64,000 nucleotides of DNA from Allobosea sp. Root381. Lineage in GTDB: Bacteria > Pseudomonadota > Alphaproteobacteria > Rhizobiales > Beijerinckiaceae. The stretch is taken from assembly GCF_001429395.1 (NCBI RefSeq), contig NZ_LMJT01000005.1, positions 62,001 to 126,000 on the forward strand, written 5' to 3'. Below the pieces are notes generated by a model, which saw nothing but the letters and a program-made list of their open reading frames with translations, made no database searches and was not told the DNA's origin. Made by a program: the position numbers and the translations under genes. This document shows positions 1-9,503 of the stretch, one piece after another; positions within the stretch are counted from its first letter, which is position 1, and the number at the start of each line of letters is the position of its first letter.

Positions 1-58
1 TTACGAAAACAGAGCCCTTGCTTCGGTCCGATGCGCCTGCACGGTGCGGGCAGGAGCG

Positions 59-733
59 TCAGGAGATCGTATAGCCGAGATAGCGCTTGGAATCGATCGG
101 ATCGTAGCCGAGCTTGGTGCGCAGCTTCTTGCGCAGCTTGCTGACATGGCTTTCGACGACGGCCTCGTCGACCTCGTCGTCGAACAGGCCGTAGACCGCG
201 TTGAAGACCTGCGTCTTGGTGACCCAGCGGCCGCGGTTGCGCATCAGGAATTCGAGGATGCGGCGCTCGCGGCGCGGCAGCGCCATCATTTCGCCGGCGA
301 CCTCCGGGTCGCTGCCGTCGAAATGAACCTTGATCTCGCCGACCGTGACCTCGTCATCGGTCGAGCGCCGCTTCTCGGAACGGCGCTGCATCGCGTTGAC
401 CCGCGCCAGGATCTCGCGGACATGCACCGGCTTGCGCACGACGTCATCAACACCGGCCGCGAAGAGCTCCAGCGTCTTCTCGAGCGAACTGGCTTCGTTC
501 ATCGCGATCACGGGTGCCTGCGAACGGCGGCGGATCATCGTCGGGAAGCTTGCCCGGTCGGCGCAGTCGCCGATCAGGAAGGCCTCGACCGTGTTGAGGT
601 GGTCGGCTGGCGTGTCCTCGACCCATTCCTGGAAACGCGACGGAGTGAAGCCGATGGCAGGCACGCCCTCGCCGGTGAACAGGGATTGGTAGCCTTCTGT
701 CACCAGAACGCGATCATCAATCACGATATACAT
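59..733 (-). CDS. ftcR: FtcR-type flagellar response regulator
   Basis: This is an OmpR-like two-domain transcription factor, probably the FtcR/Rem master regulator of flagellar genes in Rhizobiales. The receiver domain (about residues 1-115) opens with the acidic pair IDD. It has a plausible phospho-acceptor Asp56 after a hydrophobic strand and the conserved Lys101 in RKP, but the usual Thr/Ser on strand 4 is missing. The C-terminal winged helix (about 130-224) ends in SKRYLGYTIS. I chose the ATG at 733 because GGGGGG lies just upstream; the longer reading to 754 lacks a ribosome site. The gene is divergent from flgE, which fits control of the hook operon. The fold is clear, and the FtcR name rests on context and overall resemblance. 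Confidence 0.87.
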   Translation of the reverse strand: MYIVIDDRVLVTEGYQSLFTGEGVPAIGFTPSRFQEWVEDTPADHLNTVEAFLIGDCADRASFPTMIRRRSQAPVIAMNEASSLEKTLELFAAGVDDVVRKPVHVREILARVNAMQRRSEKRRSTDDEVTVGEIKVHFDGSDPEVAGEMMALPRRERRILEFLMRNRGRWVTKTQVFNAVYGLFDDEVDEAVVESHVSKLRKKLRTKLGYDPIDSKRYLGYTIS

Positions 734-1171
734 AGATACCCCCCGGCACCGCAAACGTTCCGCCTCGGATGAACCGGAAGCAAAACTACGCTACGGAACG
801 TTCCGAAATTGATCAACAACATAATGTTGCGATGCGCAATAAGAAAATACACTATGGAAACCTGATTTAAAGGTCTGTATACGCATTCATTTTAATAGAT
901 ATACGCTTTGTTTACCATAGGAAGCCGTTTGGACTGGGAGCCGCTTTCGGAGCCTCGACGGACCACGCAGCAAAGGCCGCTGACGGAGACCGTTCAGGAA
1001 CGCCGACTGGGCTCGATGTCGAGCCCTATAGTATAATGAGTGGAATTGCGTCGCGACGGCCGAGTATCAAGAACAAGATTTTAGTAAACGTTTATACAAC
1101 ACAAACCGAAAGCTCCACACAAGCAATCGCAGGCGAAATGCCAATCGAAAGCTTCGCTTGGAGATCGGCAG
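734..1171. promoter_or_regulatory. ftcR-flgE divergent control region
   Basis: This 438-base stretch has no convincing gene and is more AT-rich than its surroundings. It holds several palindromes. CGGAACGTTCCG is perfect at 794-805. CAACATAATGTTG is at 817-829, TTGCGATGCGCAA is at 827-839, and GGCTCGATGTCGAGCC (7-bp arms) is at 1010-1025, followed directly by TATAGTATAAT. The 9-mer AACGTTCCG occurs at 754-762 (just outside this span, inside the ftcR leader) and again at 797-805. These are candidate operators and a -10 box for the hook operon. An ORF of 71 codons that starts here runs into flgE out of frame and looks spurious. Confidence 0.5.
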
Positions 1172-2428
1172 ATGAGCATTTTTGGTATCATGCGGACCGG
1201 CGTTTCCGGGATGGCGGCGCAGGGAAACAAGCTCGGCGCGGTGAGCGATAACATCGCCAATGTGAATACCGTCGGCTACAAGCGCGCCTCGACCGAGTTC
1301 TCTTCGTTGATCTCCGAGGGAAATCACAGCTCGTATAATTCGGGCGGCGTCGAAACCACGACACGTTACGCGATCTCCGACGAGGGCCTGATCATGGGCT
1401 CGACCTCGAAGACCGACCTCGCCATCAAGGGCAACGGCTTCTTCATCGTCACCGATGCGGGCGGCACGTCCTACATGACCCGCGCCGGCGCCTTCGTCCC
1501 GAACGGCAAGTATGAACTCGTCAACTCGGCGGGCTTCTACCTGATGGGCTACCCGCTGCAGAACGGCGATCCGACGGTCATCGCCAACAGCCTGGACGGG
1601 CTCGAGCGCATCAACCTCGCCAATGTCGCCTATGAGGCCAACCCGACCACCGAGGGCACCCTCAAGGGCGTGCTTGATTCCAACAGCGCCGTGATCCCTG
1701 CCGGCACCCTGCCCTCCGACAATTTGGCCGGCAGCACTTATTCAAGCAAAGCCTCGATCGTGACTTACGATAGTCTTGGCAACAAGAAATTCCTCGACGT
1801 CTACATGGCAAAGACCGGCACCGGTCCGGACACCTGGCAGGCCGTGGTCTTCAACCAGGCGACCGCAACCGCGGGCGGCTTCCCCTACACCGGCGGCCCG
1901 CTGGCGACCGTGCCCCTGGCCTTCGGCCCCACCGGCCAGCTCACAACCGCGCCCGCGACCTTCAACGTGATGATCCCCGGCGGCTCCGCAGCGACCATCG
2001 ACTTCAGCCAGGTCTCGCAGGTCGCTACCGGCGAGACCGCACTGGAGCTTTCCGTGGACGGCAACGCTCCGAGCGCCGTCGATACTGTCGAGATAGCAGA
2101 CGACGGCACGGTCTATGCCGTGTTCGAGAACGGCGCTCGCCGCGCCACCTATCGGATTCCGCTCGCGACCGTGCCCAGCGTCGACCAGCTGACGCCGCAG
2201 TCCGGCAACGTCTATTCGGTCAACAACAAATCGGGCGACGTCCTCGTCGGCTTCCCCGAGACCGGCAGCATGGGCTCGATCCGCTCCGGCGCGCTCGAGC
2301 AGTCCAATGTCGATCTCGCGACCGAACTGACCCTGATGATCGAATCCCAGCGCAGCTACACGGCGAATTCGAAGGTCTTCCAGACAGGCTCAGAAATCCT
2401 CGACGTGTTGGTCAACCTGAAGCGCTGA
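1172..2428 (+). CDS. flgE: Flagellar hook protein FlgE
   Basis: The 418-residue protein forms the flagellar hook, the flexible joint between rod and filament. The N-terminus carries the rod/hook family motif LGAVSDNIANVNTVGYK. The C-terminus has the matching coiled-coil-forming helix ending in SEILDVLVNLKR, and the middle is a variable hook domain. The length matches short rhizobial FlgE proteins. A GGAG lies about 8 nt upstream of the ATG. It is the first gene of a hook operon followed by flgK (31 nt) and flgL. The identification is secure. Confidence 0.95.
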   Translation: MSIFGIMRTGVSGMAAQGNKLGAVSDNIANVNTVGYKRASTEFSSLISEGNHSSYNSGGVETTTRYAISDEGLIMGSTSKTDLAIKGNGFFIVTDAGGTSYMTRAGAFVPNGKYELVNSAGFYLMGYPLQNGDPTVIANSLDGLERINLANVAYEANPTTEGTLKGVLDSNSAVIPAGTLPSDNLAGSTYSSKASIVTYDSLGNKKFLDVYMAKTGTGPDTWQAVVFNQATATAGGFPYTGGPLATVPLAFGPTGQLTTAPATFNVMIPGGSAATIDFSQVSQVATGETALELSVDGNAPSAVDTVEIADDGTVYAVFENGARRATYRIPLATVPSVDQLTPQSGNVYSVNNKSGDVLVGFPETGSMGSIRSGALEQSNVDLATELTLMIESQRSYTANSKVFQTGSEILDVLVNLKR

Positions 2429-2459
2429 GCGAGCGCACGAGAGAAACGGGTTTCCTCCC

Positions 2460-3938
2460 ATGAGCCTATCATCAGCCCTGAACGTGGCGCAGTCCTCACT
2501 GACCGCGACCTCGACCCAGACCTCGATTCTCTCGCGCAACGTCGCCGGCGCCGACAATCCGCACTTCAACCGCAAGAACGCCAACCTGGTCACCACCTAT
2601 GGCGGCGCGGTCAGGGTCAACTCGATCGGCCGGGCCATGGACACGGTCCTGTTCACCGCAAGGCTCAACGCGACCGCCTCGACATCGACGCAACAGGCGA
2701 TCGTCGATGCGCTCGACCAGCTCGAGGCCACGGTCAACGATCCCGAGCTCGACCAGTCGCTGGCGGCCAAGCTCGGCAACCTGACCAACGCGCTGCAGCA
2801 ATACGGCGTCACGCCGGACGATCCGCTGCTCGCCCAGAACGTCCTGGCGAAGGCGACCGAGCTGGTGCGGACGCTCAACGAGGCGAGCGACACCGTCCGC
2901 ACGGTGCGCCGGCAGGCCGATGCCGACATGGCCGCGGGCGTCGAGCGGGTCAACGCCCTGCTCGTCGAGTTCGAGGCGGCCAACCTGGCGGTGGTCAAGG
3001 GCAGCCAGGCGGGCATCGATGTCACCGATCAGCTCGACACGCGCGACCGCATCCTCTCCCAGCTGTCCGAGGACATGGGCATCAGCGTCTCGACCCGCGC
3101 CAACAACGACATGGTGATCTACACCGATGGCGGCGTGACCTTGTTCGAGACCGTGCCGCGCAAGGTGTCGATGGCGCCGAGCTTCGGGCTCGGTGCCGGC
3201 ACGGCGGGCAACGCGGTCTATGTCGACGGCGTTCCGGTCATCGGCCCCGGCGCCATCATGCCGGTCAAGTCGGGGCAGATCTACGGCTCCGCCATCGTCC
3301 GCGACGAGATCACCGTCACCTACCAGACCCAGCTCGACGAGATCGCGCGGGGCCTGATCGAGGTCTTCGCCGAAACCGACCAGTCCGGCGGCGGTGGGGC
3401 GCCCCAGGCCGGCCTGTTCACCTACGGGGCGCCGCCGGCCGCCATTCCGGCCGCCGGCACGGCGGTCGCAGGGCTCGCGAGCCAGATCCGCGTCAACGGC
3501 AATGTCGATCCGGCTCAGGGCGGCGATCTCGACCTGCTGCGCGACGGCGGCATCTCCGATCCGGCCGACCCCGACTACAACTACAACGCCTCGGGCGCGG
3601 CCGGCTTCCCGGACCGCATCCAGGGGCTTCTGACCGCACTCGGGACCGCGCGCGGCTTCGATTCCGCCGCCGGGGCCGACCCGACCAACACCCTCGTCGG
3701 CTTCGCCGGGTTCTCGGTCGGCTGGCTCGAGGCCAAGCGCCAGACCAGTGATCAGGCGCTCGGCTACGAGACCGCGCTGCTGCAGCGGACGACCTCCGCG
3801 CTGTCCAACGTCACCGGCGTCGACATCAACGAGGAGATGACGCTGATGATGGAGCTCGAGCGGTCCTTCAATGCCTCCTCGACGCTGATCAGCACCATCG
3901 ACCGCATGCTCGAGTCGCTGCTCCAGGCCGTGAGGTAA
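2460..3938 (+). CDS. flgK: Hook-filament junction protein FlgK (HAP1)
   Basis: FlgK is the first hook-associated protein and joins hook to filament. The 492-residue protein starts with the family N-terminal helix (SSALNVAQSSLTATSTQTSI) and ends with an EEMTLMMELERSFNASS helix typical of FlgK C-termini. The interior is Ala/Gly-rich and variable. It sits between flgE and flgL, and flgL starts only 4 nt after its stop. The ATG has a weak ribosome site. No truncation is visible. Confidence 0.94.
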   Translation: MSLSSALNVAQSSLTATSTQTSILSRNVAGADNPHFNRKNANLVTTYGGAVRVNSIGRAMDTVLFTARLNATASTSTQQAIVDALDQLEATVNDPELDQSLAAKLGNLTNALQQYGVTPDDPLLAQNVLAKATELVRTLNEASDTVRTVRRQADADMAAGVERVNALLVEFEAANLAVVKGSQAGIDVTDQLDTRDRILSQLSEDMGISVSTRANNDMVIYTDGGVTLFETVPRKVSMAPSFGLGAGTAGNAVYVDGVPVIGPGAIMPVKSGQIYGSAIVRDEITVTYQTQLDEIARGLIEVFAETDQSGGGGAPQAGLFTYGAPPAAIPAAGTAVAGLASQIRVNGNVDPAQGGDLDLLRDGGISDPADPDYNYNASGAAGFPDRIQGLLTALGTARGFDSAAGADPTNTLVGFAGFSVGWLEAKRQTSDQALGYETALLQRTTSALSNVTGVDINEEMTLMMELERSFNASSTLISTIDRMLESLLQAVR

Positions 3939-3942
3939 CACC

Positions 3943-4995
3943 ATGAAGACGAGCTTCATCTCCAACTATTCGCTGTCTGCGACACTGCGGAACTCGGTGG
4001 CGAAGGCGCGCGACAACCTGGCCGACGCCACCAAGGAAGCGACGACGATGCGCCATGCCGATATCGGGCTGACGCTCGGCGGCAGCACCGGCAAGACCGT
4101 CGGCCTGCGCGACCAGCAGAACCGGCTGAACGGCATCATCGACACCAACGCCCTGGTCTCGTCGCGTCTCGAGGTTACGCAGAAGGCGCTCGACGGCCTG
4201 CGCGACACGGCGGAGAAGTTCCTCGCCACGCTGATCGGCGTCCGCGATGGCGACAAGGGTGCCGACGCCCTGAAATCGGAGGCCAAGAACAACCTCCAGG
4301 CGACGACCGCCGCGCTCAACAGCTCGGCCAGTGGCCAGTTCATCTTTGCCGGCATCAACACCCAGCAGCAGCCGATGACCGACTACTTCGGCACGCCTCC
4401 CTCAGGCAACAAGACGGCCCTCGACGCTGCCTTCCTGGCCCATTTCACCATCACCCAGAACGATCCGGCGGTCGCGAACATCACGCAGGCCGCTATGGAA
4501 GATTTCCTGCAGAATGTCCTGCCGACGCAGTTCGCAGATCCCGCCTGGGGAGCGAACTGGTCCTCGGCCTTCGACCAGAACATGACCAGCCGCATCTCGC
4601 TGAGCGAGGTCGTCGACGTCTCGACCAACGCCAACACCCAGGCTATGCGCGATCTCACAATGGCCTACACGCTGGCCTACGACCTGGGCACAGAGAACCT
4701 CAACACGAATGCCTTCCGCGCCGTTGTCGATGCCAGCATCGACAGCATCAACAAGGCGATCCTCGGCATCACGGCCACGCAGGCGCAGCTCGGCTCGGTT
4801 GAGGAGCGCGTCAGGGTCTCGAGCGAAAGGCTGACGATCCAGCGCGACATCATGATCAAGCAGATCAAGGCGTTCGAGGGCGTCGATCCCTATGAGGCGA
4901 ATGTGCGGGTCACGGACCTCACGACCCAGCTCGACACGGCCTACGCGCTGACCGTCAGGATCCAGCAACTGAACATCCTGAAGTTCATGAGCTGA
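3943..4995 (+). CDS. flgL: Hook-filament junction protein FlgL (HAP3)
   Basis: FlgL is the second hook-associated protein, sitting between FlgK and flagellin. The 350-residue sequence shares flagellin-like N- and C-terminal helical regions. The end carries a run of helices (TQLDTAYALTVRIQQLN) like other alphaproteobacterial FlgL proteins. The start ATG follows flgK by 4 nt, with GAGG of the flgK 3' end as likely ribosome site, so translation is probably coupled. A terminator follows at 5002-5032. Confidence 0.92.
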   Translation: MKTSFISNYSLSATLRNSVAKARDNLADATKEATTMRHADIGLTLGGSTGKTVGLRDQQNRLNGIIDTNALVSSRLEVTQKALDGLRDTAEKFLATLIGVRDGDKGADALKSEAKNNLQATTAALNSSASGQFIFAGINTQQQPMTDYFGTPPSGNKTALDAAFLAHFTITQNDPAVANITQAAMEDFLQNVLPTQFADPAWGANWSSAFDQNMTSRISLSEVVDVSTNANTQAMRDLTMAYTLAYDLGTENLNTNAFRAVVDASIDSINKAILGITATQAQLGSVEERVRVSSERLTIQRDIMIKQIKAFEGVDPYEANVRVTDLTTQLDTAYALTVRIQQLNILKFMS

Positions 4996-5001
4996 CGACG
5001 A

Positions 5002-5032
5002 GGCCCGGCCGCGACCGCCGCCGGGCCCTTTT
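5002..5032 (+). terminator. Rho-independent terminator after flgL
   Basis: GGCCCGGC at 5002-5009 pairs with GCCGGGCC at 5020-5027 across a 10-nt loop, and CTTTT follows. It ends the flgE-flgK-flgL unit and separates it from flaF. Confidence 0.75.
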
Positions 5033-5136
5033 CGCGTTTCCAGCCTGCGCGACATCGATCCGGCGCCCGGCGGCCCGCCGCGGCGACAGGACAGGCGCGC
5101 TTTCGTCAAACTCCTTCAATAGTCCGGAGACTCTTC

Positions 5137-5484
5137 ATGTATCACAGCACCTATGCGGCCGTGGCCGAGGACGCCTCCACGCTGGCCCGCGCCAATGAAT
5201 GGCTTGCGCTCGACCGGGCCGTCACCCTGCTCGAGGAGGCCCGCCCGACCGGCCCGGCCTCGCCCGAGACCGTCGAGGCAGTCGCCTTCCTGCGCCGGCT
5301 CTGGACCTTCCTGATCGAGGACCTGTCCAGCGCCGAGAACGCTTTGCCGGAAGCGCTGAGGGCCTCGCTGATCTCGATCGGCCTGTTCGCGCTGCGCCAG
5401 GGCGAAGCCCTGCGCCTCGGCGAATCCGACGATTTCGAATCGGTCATCGACGTCAACAAGATGATCCGCGACAGCCTGGCCTGA
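5137..5484 (+). CDS. flaF: Flagellin biosynthesis regulator FlaF
   Basis: FlaF is a small alphaproteobacterial protein needed for flagellin secretion or synthesis and acts with FlbT. The 115-residue protein has the family pattern: YAAVAEDA at the N-terminus, RLWTFLIEDLS in the middle and VIDVNKMIRDSLA at the end. It starts a new transcription unit after the flgL terminator, and flbT follows 20 nt after its stop. Presence of flaF-flbT with a single flagellin gene in the locus is normal for this group. Confidence 0.92.
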   Translation: MYHSTYAAVAEDASTLARANEWLALDRAVTLLEEARPTGPASPETVEAVAFLRRLWTFLIEDLSSAENALPEALRASLISIGLFALRQGEALRLGESDDFESVIDVNKMIRDSLA

Positions 5485-5504
5485 TACGGAGGACGGACAG
5501 TACG

Positions 5505-5969
5505 ATGAACCTTTCCCTGCGTGCCAACGAGAAGATCTACATCAACGGAGCGATCCTGAGGTTCGATCGCAAGGTCAGCATCGAGTTGCTGAACGACGCG
5601 ACCTTCCTGCTGGAAGCCCATGTCATTCAGCCGGAACAGACGACGACCCCGCTTCGGCAGCTCTACTTCGTCGCCCAGACGATGCTGATCGACCCGAAGA
5701 ACCTCGACACAGCCCGGATTCTGTTCGATCGCATGCTGATGGACACCGCCGGCATCTTCGAGGATGCGACGGTGCTGGGAGGCCTCCAGCGCATCGACGT
5801 GCTGATCGCCGAGAAGCGCTATTTCGAAGCGCTGAAGCAGCTCCGGGCTCTCTACGCGGCCGAGGCCGCCATCCTCGCAAGCTCCGGGCAGGCTCGGGAG
5901 CCTATCTTCGACGAGACAGCGCCGAAGACCGGTGTCGTCGCAGCGAAATTCGATTCACACGCCGCCTGA
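5505..5969 (+). CDS. flbT: Flagellin mRNA-binding repressor FlbT
   Basis: FlbT post-transcriptionally controls flagellin by acting on the 5' region of flagellin mRNA (known from Caulobacter and Brucella; here inferred). The 154-residue protein starts MNLSLRANEKIYINGAILR and contains the LLEAHVI and TTPLRQLYFVAQTML segments typical of the family. The ATG at 5505 has GGAGGA upstream; longer readings in this frame run through flaF and are not real. flgD begins 55 nt after its stop. Confidence 0.92.
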   Translation: MNLSLRANEKIYINGAILRFDRKVSIELLNDATFLLEAHVIQPEQTTTPLRQLYFVAQTMLIDPKNLDTARILFDRMLMDTAGIFEDATVLGGLQRIDVLIAEKRYFEALKQLRALYAAEAAILASSGQAREPIFDETAPKTGVVAAKFDSHAA

Positions 5970-6024
5970 GGCAGGCGCGCAGGCCATCGCCGGGCGCGCC
6001 GCCTCCAACATTCCAGAGGCGATC

Positions 6025-6312
6025 ATGGACGTCAGCAGCATTGCCAACACGATGGGCACCAGCACGTCGACCACCAACAAGACCACATCCGCCATGGGCG
6101 ACTACAACACCTTCCTGCAACTCCTGATCGCGCAGGCGAAGAACCAGGACCCGACGAACCCGACGGACCCGGCCCAATACGTCCAGCAGTTCGCCTCCCT
6201 GTCCCAGGTCGAGCAGGCGGTCACCGCCAATGCCAAGCTCGACAAGATCATCGCCGGCCTCGAGGCGCTGAAGCCCACGCCGCCCTCGCCGCCCGAAACG
6301 GCCGACGCCTGA
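6025..6312 (+). CDS. flgD: Short hook-cap assembly protein FlgD
   Basis: FlgD scaffolds hook assembly. This copy has only 95 residues. It consists of the conserved N-terminal segment (FLQLLIAQAKNQDPTNP, then a Q-rich helix with FASLSQVEQAVTAN), followed by a short Pro-rich tail. The Tudor/Ig-like domains that make enterobacterial FlgD over 200 residues long are absent. Rhizobial FlgD proteins are known to be short, so this is probably functional. The ATG at 6025 is preferred over an upstream start because family similarity begins there. fliQ follows after 10 nt. Confidence 0.85.
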   Translation: MDVSSIANTMGTSTSTTNKTTSAMGDYNTFLQLLIAQAKNQDPTNPTDPAQYVQQFASLSQVEQAVTANAKLDKIIAGLEALKPTPPSPPETADA

Positions 6313-6322
6313 GGCTCCGAAG

Positions 6323-6589
6323 ATGAACGAGGCCGATGCCCTCGACATGATGCGCGACGCCGTCTGGGCGATCATCGTCGGGGCAGGGCCGGCCGTTGCC
6401 GCCGCCATGGCGATCGGCATCACGATCGCGCTGATGCAGGCCCTGACGCAGGTGCAGGAGGTCACGCTGACCTTCGTGCCCAAGATCGTCGTCATCCTCG
6501 TCGTGATCGCGACCACCGGCACCTTCACCGGCGCGCATATCTTCGCCTTCACGGAACGCGTCTACGGACGGATAGAGCGCGGTTTCTGA
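6323..6589 (+). CDS. fliQ: Flagellar export apparatus protein FliQ
   Basis: FliQ is a small inner-membrane component of the flagellar type III export gate. The 88-residue protein has two hydrophobic helices (around residues 15-40 and 50-75). It carries the typical [16 protein letters not shown] motif between them. It lies between flgD and flhA, as expected for an export gene in a rhizobial cluster. Its partner FliP is not encoded in this window. Confidence 0.93.
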   Translation: MNEADALDMMRDAVWAIIVGAGPAVAAAMAIGITIALMQALTQVQEVTLTFVPKIVVILVVIATTGTFTGAHIFAFTERVYGRIERGF

Positions 6590-6635
6590 CGCCGCGCCCC
6601 GCCGCCATTTTCCCACGACAGGACATAAGCTCAGC

Positions 6636-8750
6636 ATGGCGACGCAGAACGTCATCACCGGCAAGGCCGCGCCCAAGGGAGCCGGCCCGGCCGCGCCGCC
6701 CGCGAGCCGCCGCGACATCGGCTTCGCGATCGGCATCATCGCCATCCTCTCGATCCTGTTTCTGCCGATTCCGGCCTTCCTCATCGATTTCGGTCTGGCG
6801 CTGTCGATCGCGCTGTCGGTCCTGATCCTGATGGTCGCGCTCTGGATCAAGAAGCCGCTCGAATTCTCGTCCTTCCCGACGGTCCTGCTCGTCGTGACGA
6901 TGCTGCGGCTCGCGCTCAACATCGCCACGACCCGCGTCATCCTCTCGCATGGCAACGAGGGCTCGCATGCGGCGGGCTACATCATCGACGGCTTCGCCCG
7001 CTTCGTCATCGCGGGCGATTTCGTCATCGGCCTGATCGTCTTCATCATCCTGGTCACGGTGAATTTCATCGTGATCACCAAGGGCGCGACCCGCATCGCC
7101 GAGGTCGGCGCCCGCTTCACGCTCGACGCCATCCCCGGCAAGCAGATGGCGATCGACGCCGATCTCTCGGCCGGGCTGATCGACGCGGCCGAAGCCCAGC
7201 ATCGCCGGCGCGAGCTGGAGGAGGAGAGCTCCTTCTTCGGCGCCATGGACGGCGCCTCGAAATTCGTGCGCGGCGATGCCATCGCCGGCCTGATCATCAC
7301 CGCCGTCAACATCCTCGGCGGCATCATCATCGGCGTGACCCGCCACGGCATGACGCTGGCCGAGTCCTCCGACGTCTTCGTCAAGCTTGCCGTCGGCGAC
7401 GGCCTCGTCACCCAGATTCCGGCGCTGATCGTCTCGCTCGCGGCCGGGCTGCTGGTCTCGAAGGGCGGCACCCGCGGCACGGCGGAGCAGGCCATGCTCG
7501 GCCAGCTCGGGCATTACCCGCGGGCGCTCTTCGTCGCCGCCTTCCTGCTGGGGATGCTGGCGCTGGTGCCCGGGCTGCCCTTCCTGCCCTTCGCCATGCT
7601 CGGCGGGGTGATGGCCTTCGTCGGCTACACCATCCCGAAGCGCAACGCCGAGCGCGCAGCCGCTGCGGAGGAGGTTCGCGCGATGGAGGCCGAAGACGCC
7701 GCCCGCGAAAACCAGGACACCATCAAGGAGTCGCTCAGGACCGCCGAGATCGAGCTCTGCCTTGGCAAGCAACTCTCGGCCGAGATGCTCAGCGCCCACA
7801 GCGAACTGGCGCATCGCGTCAGCAAGATGCGCAAGAAATTCGCCGAACAATACGGTTTCGTCGTCCCCGAGATCAAGCTTTCCGACAGCCTGAAGCTGCC
7901 GCCGAAAGCCTATGAATTCCGTATCCACGGCACCGTCGCGGCGAATGGCGAGATGCGCCCCGGCAGCATGCTGGTCGTCGTCGGCGAGGGCCGCATGCCC
8001 GACTTGCCGGGCGAGGAGGTCCGCGAGCCCGCCTTCGGCGTCAAGGCGATGTGGGTCTCGGAGAGCTATGCCAACGAGGTCAAGCGCGAGGGTATGCAGC
8101 CGGTCGACCGGCTCTCGGTGCTGCTGACCCATCTCAGCGAGACGATCCGCAAGAATCTGGGCCAGCTCCTGTCCTACAAGGACATGCGCGCTTTGCTCGA
8201 CCGGCTCGGCCCCGAATACAAGAAGCTGCTCGACGAGATCTGCCCGGCACATATGTCGCTGTCGAGCCTGCAGGCCGTCCTGCGCCTGCTGCTGGCCGAG
8301 CGCGTCTCGATCCGCAACCTGCACCTGATCCTCGAGGTCATCGCCGAGATCGCACCGCATGTGCGCCGCGCCGAGCAGATCGCAGAGCATGTCCGCATGC
8401 GCATGGCGCAGCAGATCTGCGGCGACCTGACCGAGGGAGGCGTGCTGAACACGCTGCGGCTCGGCAATCGCTGGGACCTCGCCTTCCATGAAAGCCTACG
8501 CCGCGACGCCAAGGGCGAGGTCGTCGAGTTCGACATCGATCCGCGCCTGATCGAGGAGTTCGCCACCGAGGCCACGACCGCGATCCGCGCCCGCATGGAC
8601 AAGGGCCAGAGCTTCGTCCTGGTCACCAGCCCCGATGCGCGGCCTTACGTCCGCATGATCGTCGAGCGCATCTTCCCGGCGTTGCCGGTGCTCTCGCATG
8701 TCGAGATCGCGCGCGGCCTCGAGGTGAACATGCTGGGCACCATCTCGTGA
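6636..8750 (+). CDS. flhA: Flagellar export gate protein FlhA
   Basis: FlhA is the large export-gate protein that docks chaperone-substrate complexes. The 704-residue protein has an N-terminal membrane half with about eight helices (to around residue 325). It includes the FHIPEP-family segment [15 protein letters not shown] and the acidic-basic region that follows it. The C-terminal half is the cytoplasmic docking domain, ending near [17 protein letters not shown]. The GTG start of fliR overlaps its stop codon (GTGA), so the two are translationally coupled. Confidence 0.96.
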   Translation: MATQNVITGKAAPKGAGPAAPPASRRDIGFAIGIIAILSILFLPIPAFLIDFGLALSIALSVLILMVALWIKKPLEFSSFPTVLLVVTMLRLALNIATTRVILSHGNEGSHAAGYIIDGFARFVIAGDFVIGLIVFIILVTVNFIVITKGATRIAEVGARFTLDAIPGKQMAIDADLSAGLIDAAEAQHRRRELEEESSFFGAMDGASKFVRGDAIAGLIITAVNILGGIIIGVTRHGMTLAESSDVFVKLAVGDGLVTQIPALIVSLAAGLLVSKGGTRGTAEQAMLGQLGHYPRALFVAAFLLGMLALVPGLPFLPFAMLGGVMAFVGYTIPKRNAERAAAAEEVRAMEAEDAARENQDTIKESLRTAEIELCLGKQLSAEMLSAHSELAHRVSKMRKKFAEQYGFVVPEIKLSDSLKLPPKAYEFRIHGTVAANGEMRPGSMLVVVGEGRMPDLPGEEVREPAFGVKAMWVSESYANEVKREGMQPVDRLSVLLTHLSETIRKNLGQLLSYKDMRALLDRLGPEYKKLLDEICPAHMSLSSLQAVLRLLLAERVSIRNLHLILEVIAEIAPHVRRAEQIAEHVRMRMAQQICGDLTEGGVLNTLRLGNRWDLAFHESLRRDAKGEVVEFDIDPRLIEEFATEATTAIRARMDKGQSFVLVTSPDARPYVRMIVERIFPALPVLSHVEIARGLEVNMLGTIS

Positions 8751-9499
8751 CGCCGGTCACGCCCGACACGCTGCTGCATGCCTTCCTGATCTTCTGCCGC
8801 GTCGGCGCCTGCCTGATGCTGATGCCGGGCTTCTCGAGCCCGCGCGTACCCGTCCGGCTGCGCCTGTTCATCGCTGCCGGCGCGACGCTGGCGCTGTCAC
8901 CCTTCGTGTTGCCGGCCTTCGCATCCTTCGTGGAGCCCAACCCGGCGGCGCTGCTCAGCATCGTCGTCTCGGAGACGATGACGGGCGCCATGATCGGGCT
9001 GATGGCACGGATGTTCTTCCTCGCCCTGCAGTTCATCGGCACCGCCATGGCGACCGCGACGGGGCTCGGACAGCTGCCGGGCATGCCGATCGATGAAGCG
9101 GAAGCCTCGACGCCCTTCGTCACGCTGATCACCCTGACGGCGACGACGCTGATGTTCGTGACCAACCAGCATGCTGAGGTCATCCGCGCGCTGGCAGGCT
9201 CCTATTCGCGCATCGCGCCCGGCACCACGCTCGACGCTCAGGGCGGGCTGATCCAGATCGCCGACCGCGCCTCGGAGACCTTCTACCTGGCGCTGCGCAT
9301 CGGCAGCCCCTTCATGGTCTATGCCGTGGTGGTCAATCTGGCGATCGGGCTGATGAACAAGCTGACACCGCAAATCCCGGTCTATTTCATCTCGCTGCCC
9401 TTCGTCATCGCGGGCGGCCTGTTCCTGCTCTATTTCTCCGGCCCCGAGGCGCTGCGGCTGTTCATCACCGCCTTCTCGGCCTGGCTCCTGAACGGCTGA
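8747..9499 (+). CDS. fliR: Flagellar export apparatus protein FliR
   Basis: FliR is an inner-membrane part of the flagellar export gate. The 250-residue protein shows about six hydrophobic helices and typical family segments such as [20 protein letters not shown] and [18 protein letters not shown]. It starts with GTG inside the flhA stop (GTGA overlap). The next gene starts 4 nt downstream, which keeps the accessory genes in the same operon. Confidence 0.94.
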   Translation: MTPVTPDTLLHAFLIFCRVGACLMLMPGFSSPRVPVRLRLFIAAGATLALSPFVLPAFASFVEPNPAALLSIVVSETMTGAMIGLMARMFFLALQFIGTAMATATGLGQLPGMPIDEAEASTPFVTLITLTATTLMFVTNQHAEVIRALAGSYSRIAPGTTLDAQGGLIQIADRASETFYLALRIGSPFMVYAVVVNLAIGLMNKLTPQIPVYFISLPFVIAGGLFLLYFSGPEALRLFITAFSAWLLNG

Positions 9500-9503
9500 G
9501 CCG

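Noticed and set aside
1..58. Possible terminator after ftcR
   Set aside because: Only a 5-bp stem (CCTGC/GCAGG) was found, with a short T-rich tail that is not convincing.
1036..1251. 71-codon ORF before flgE
   Set aside because: It overlaps flgE in another frame and has no ribosome site.
2496..3965. 489-codon ORF opposite flgK
   Set aside because: It mirrors flgK codon by codon in a GC-rich frame, with Arg/Gly/Asp-heavy composition and no domain.
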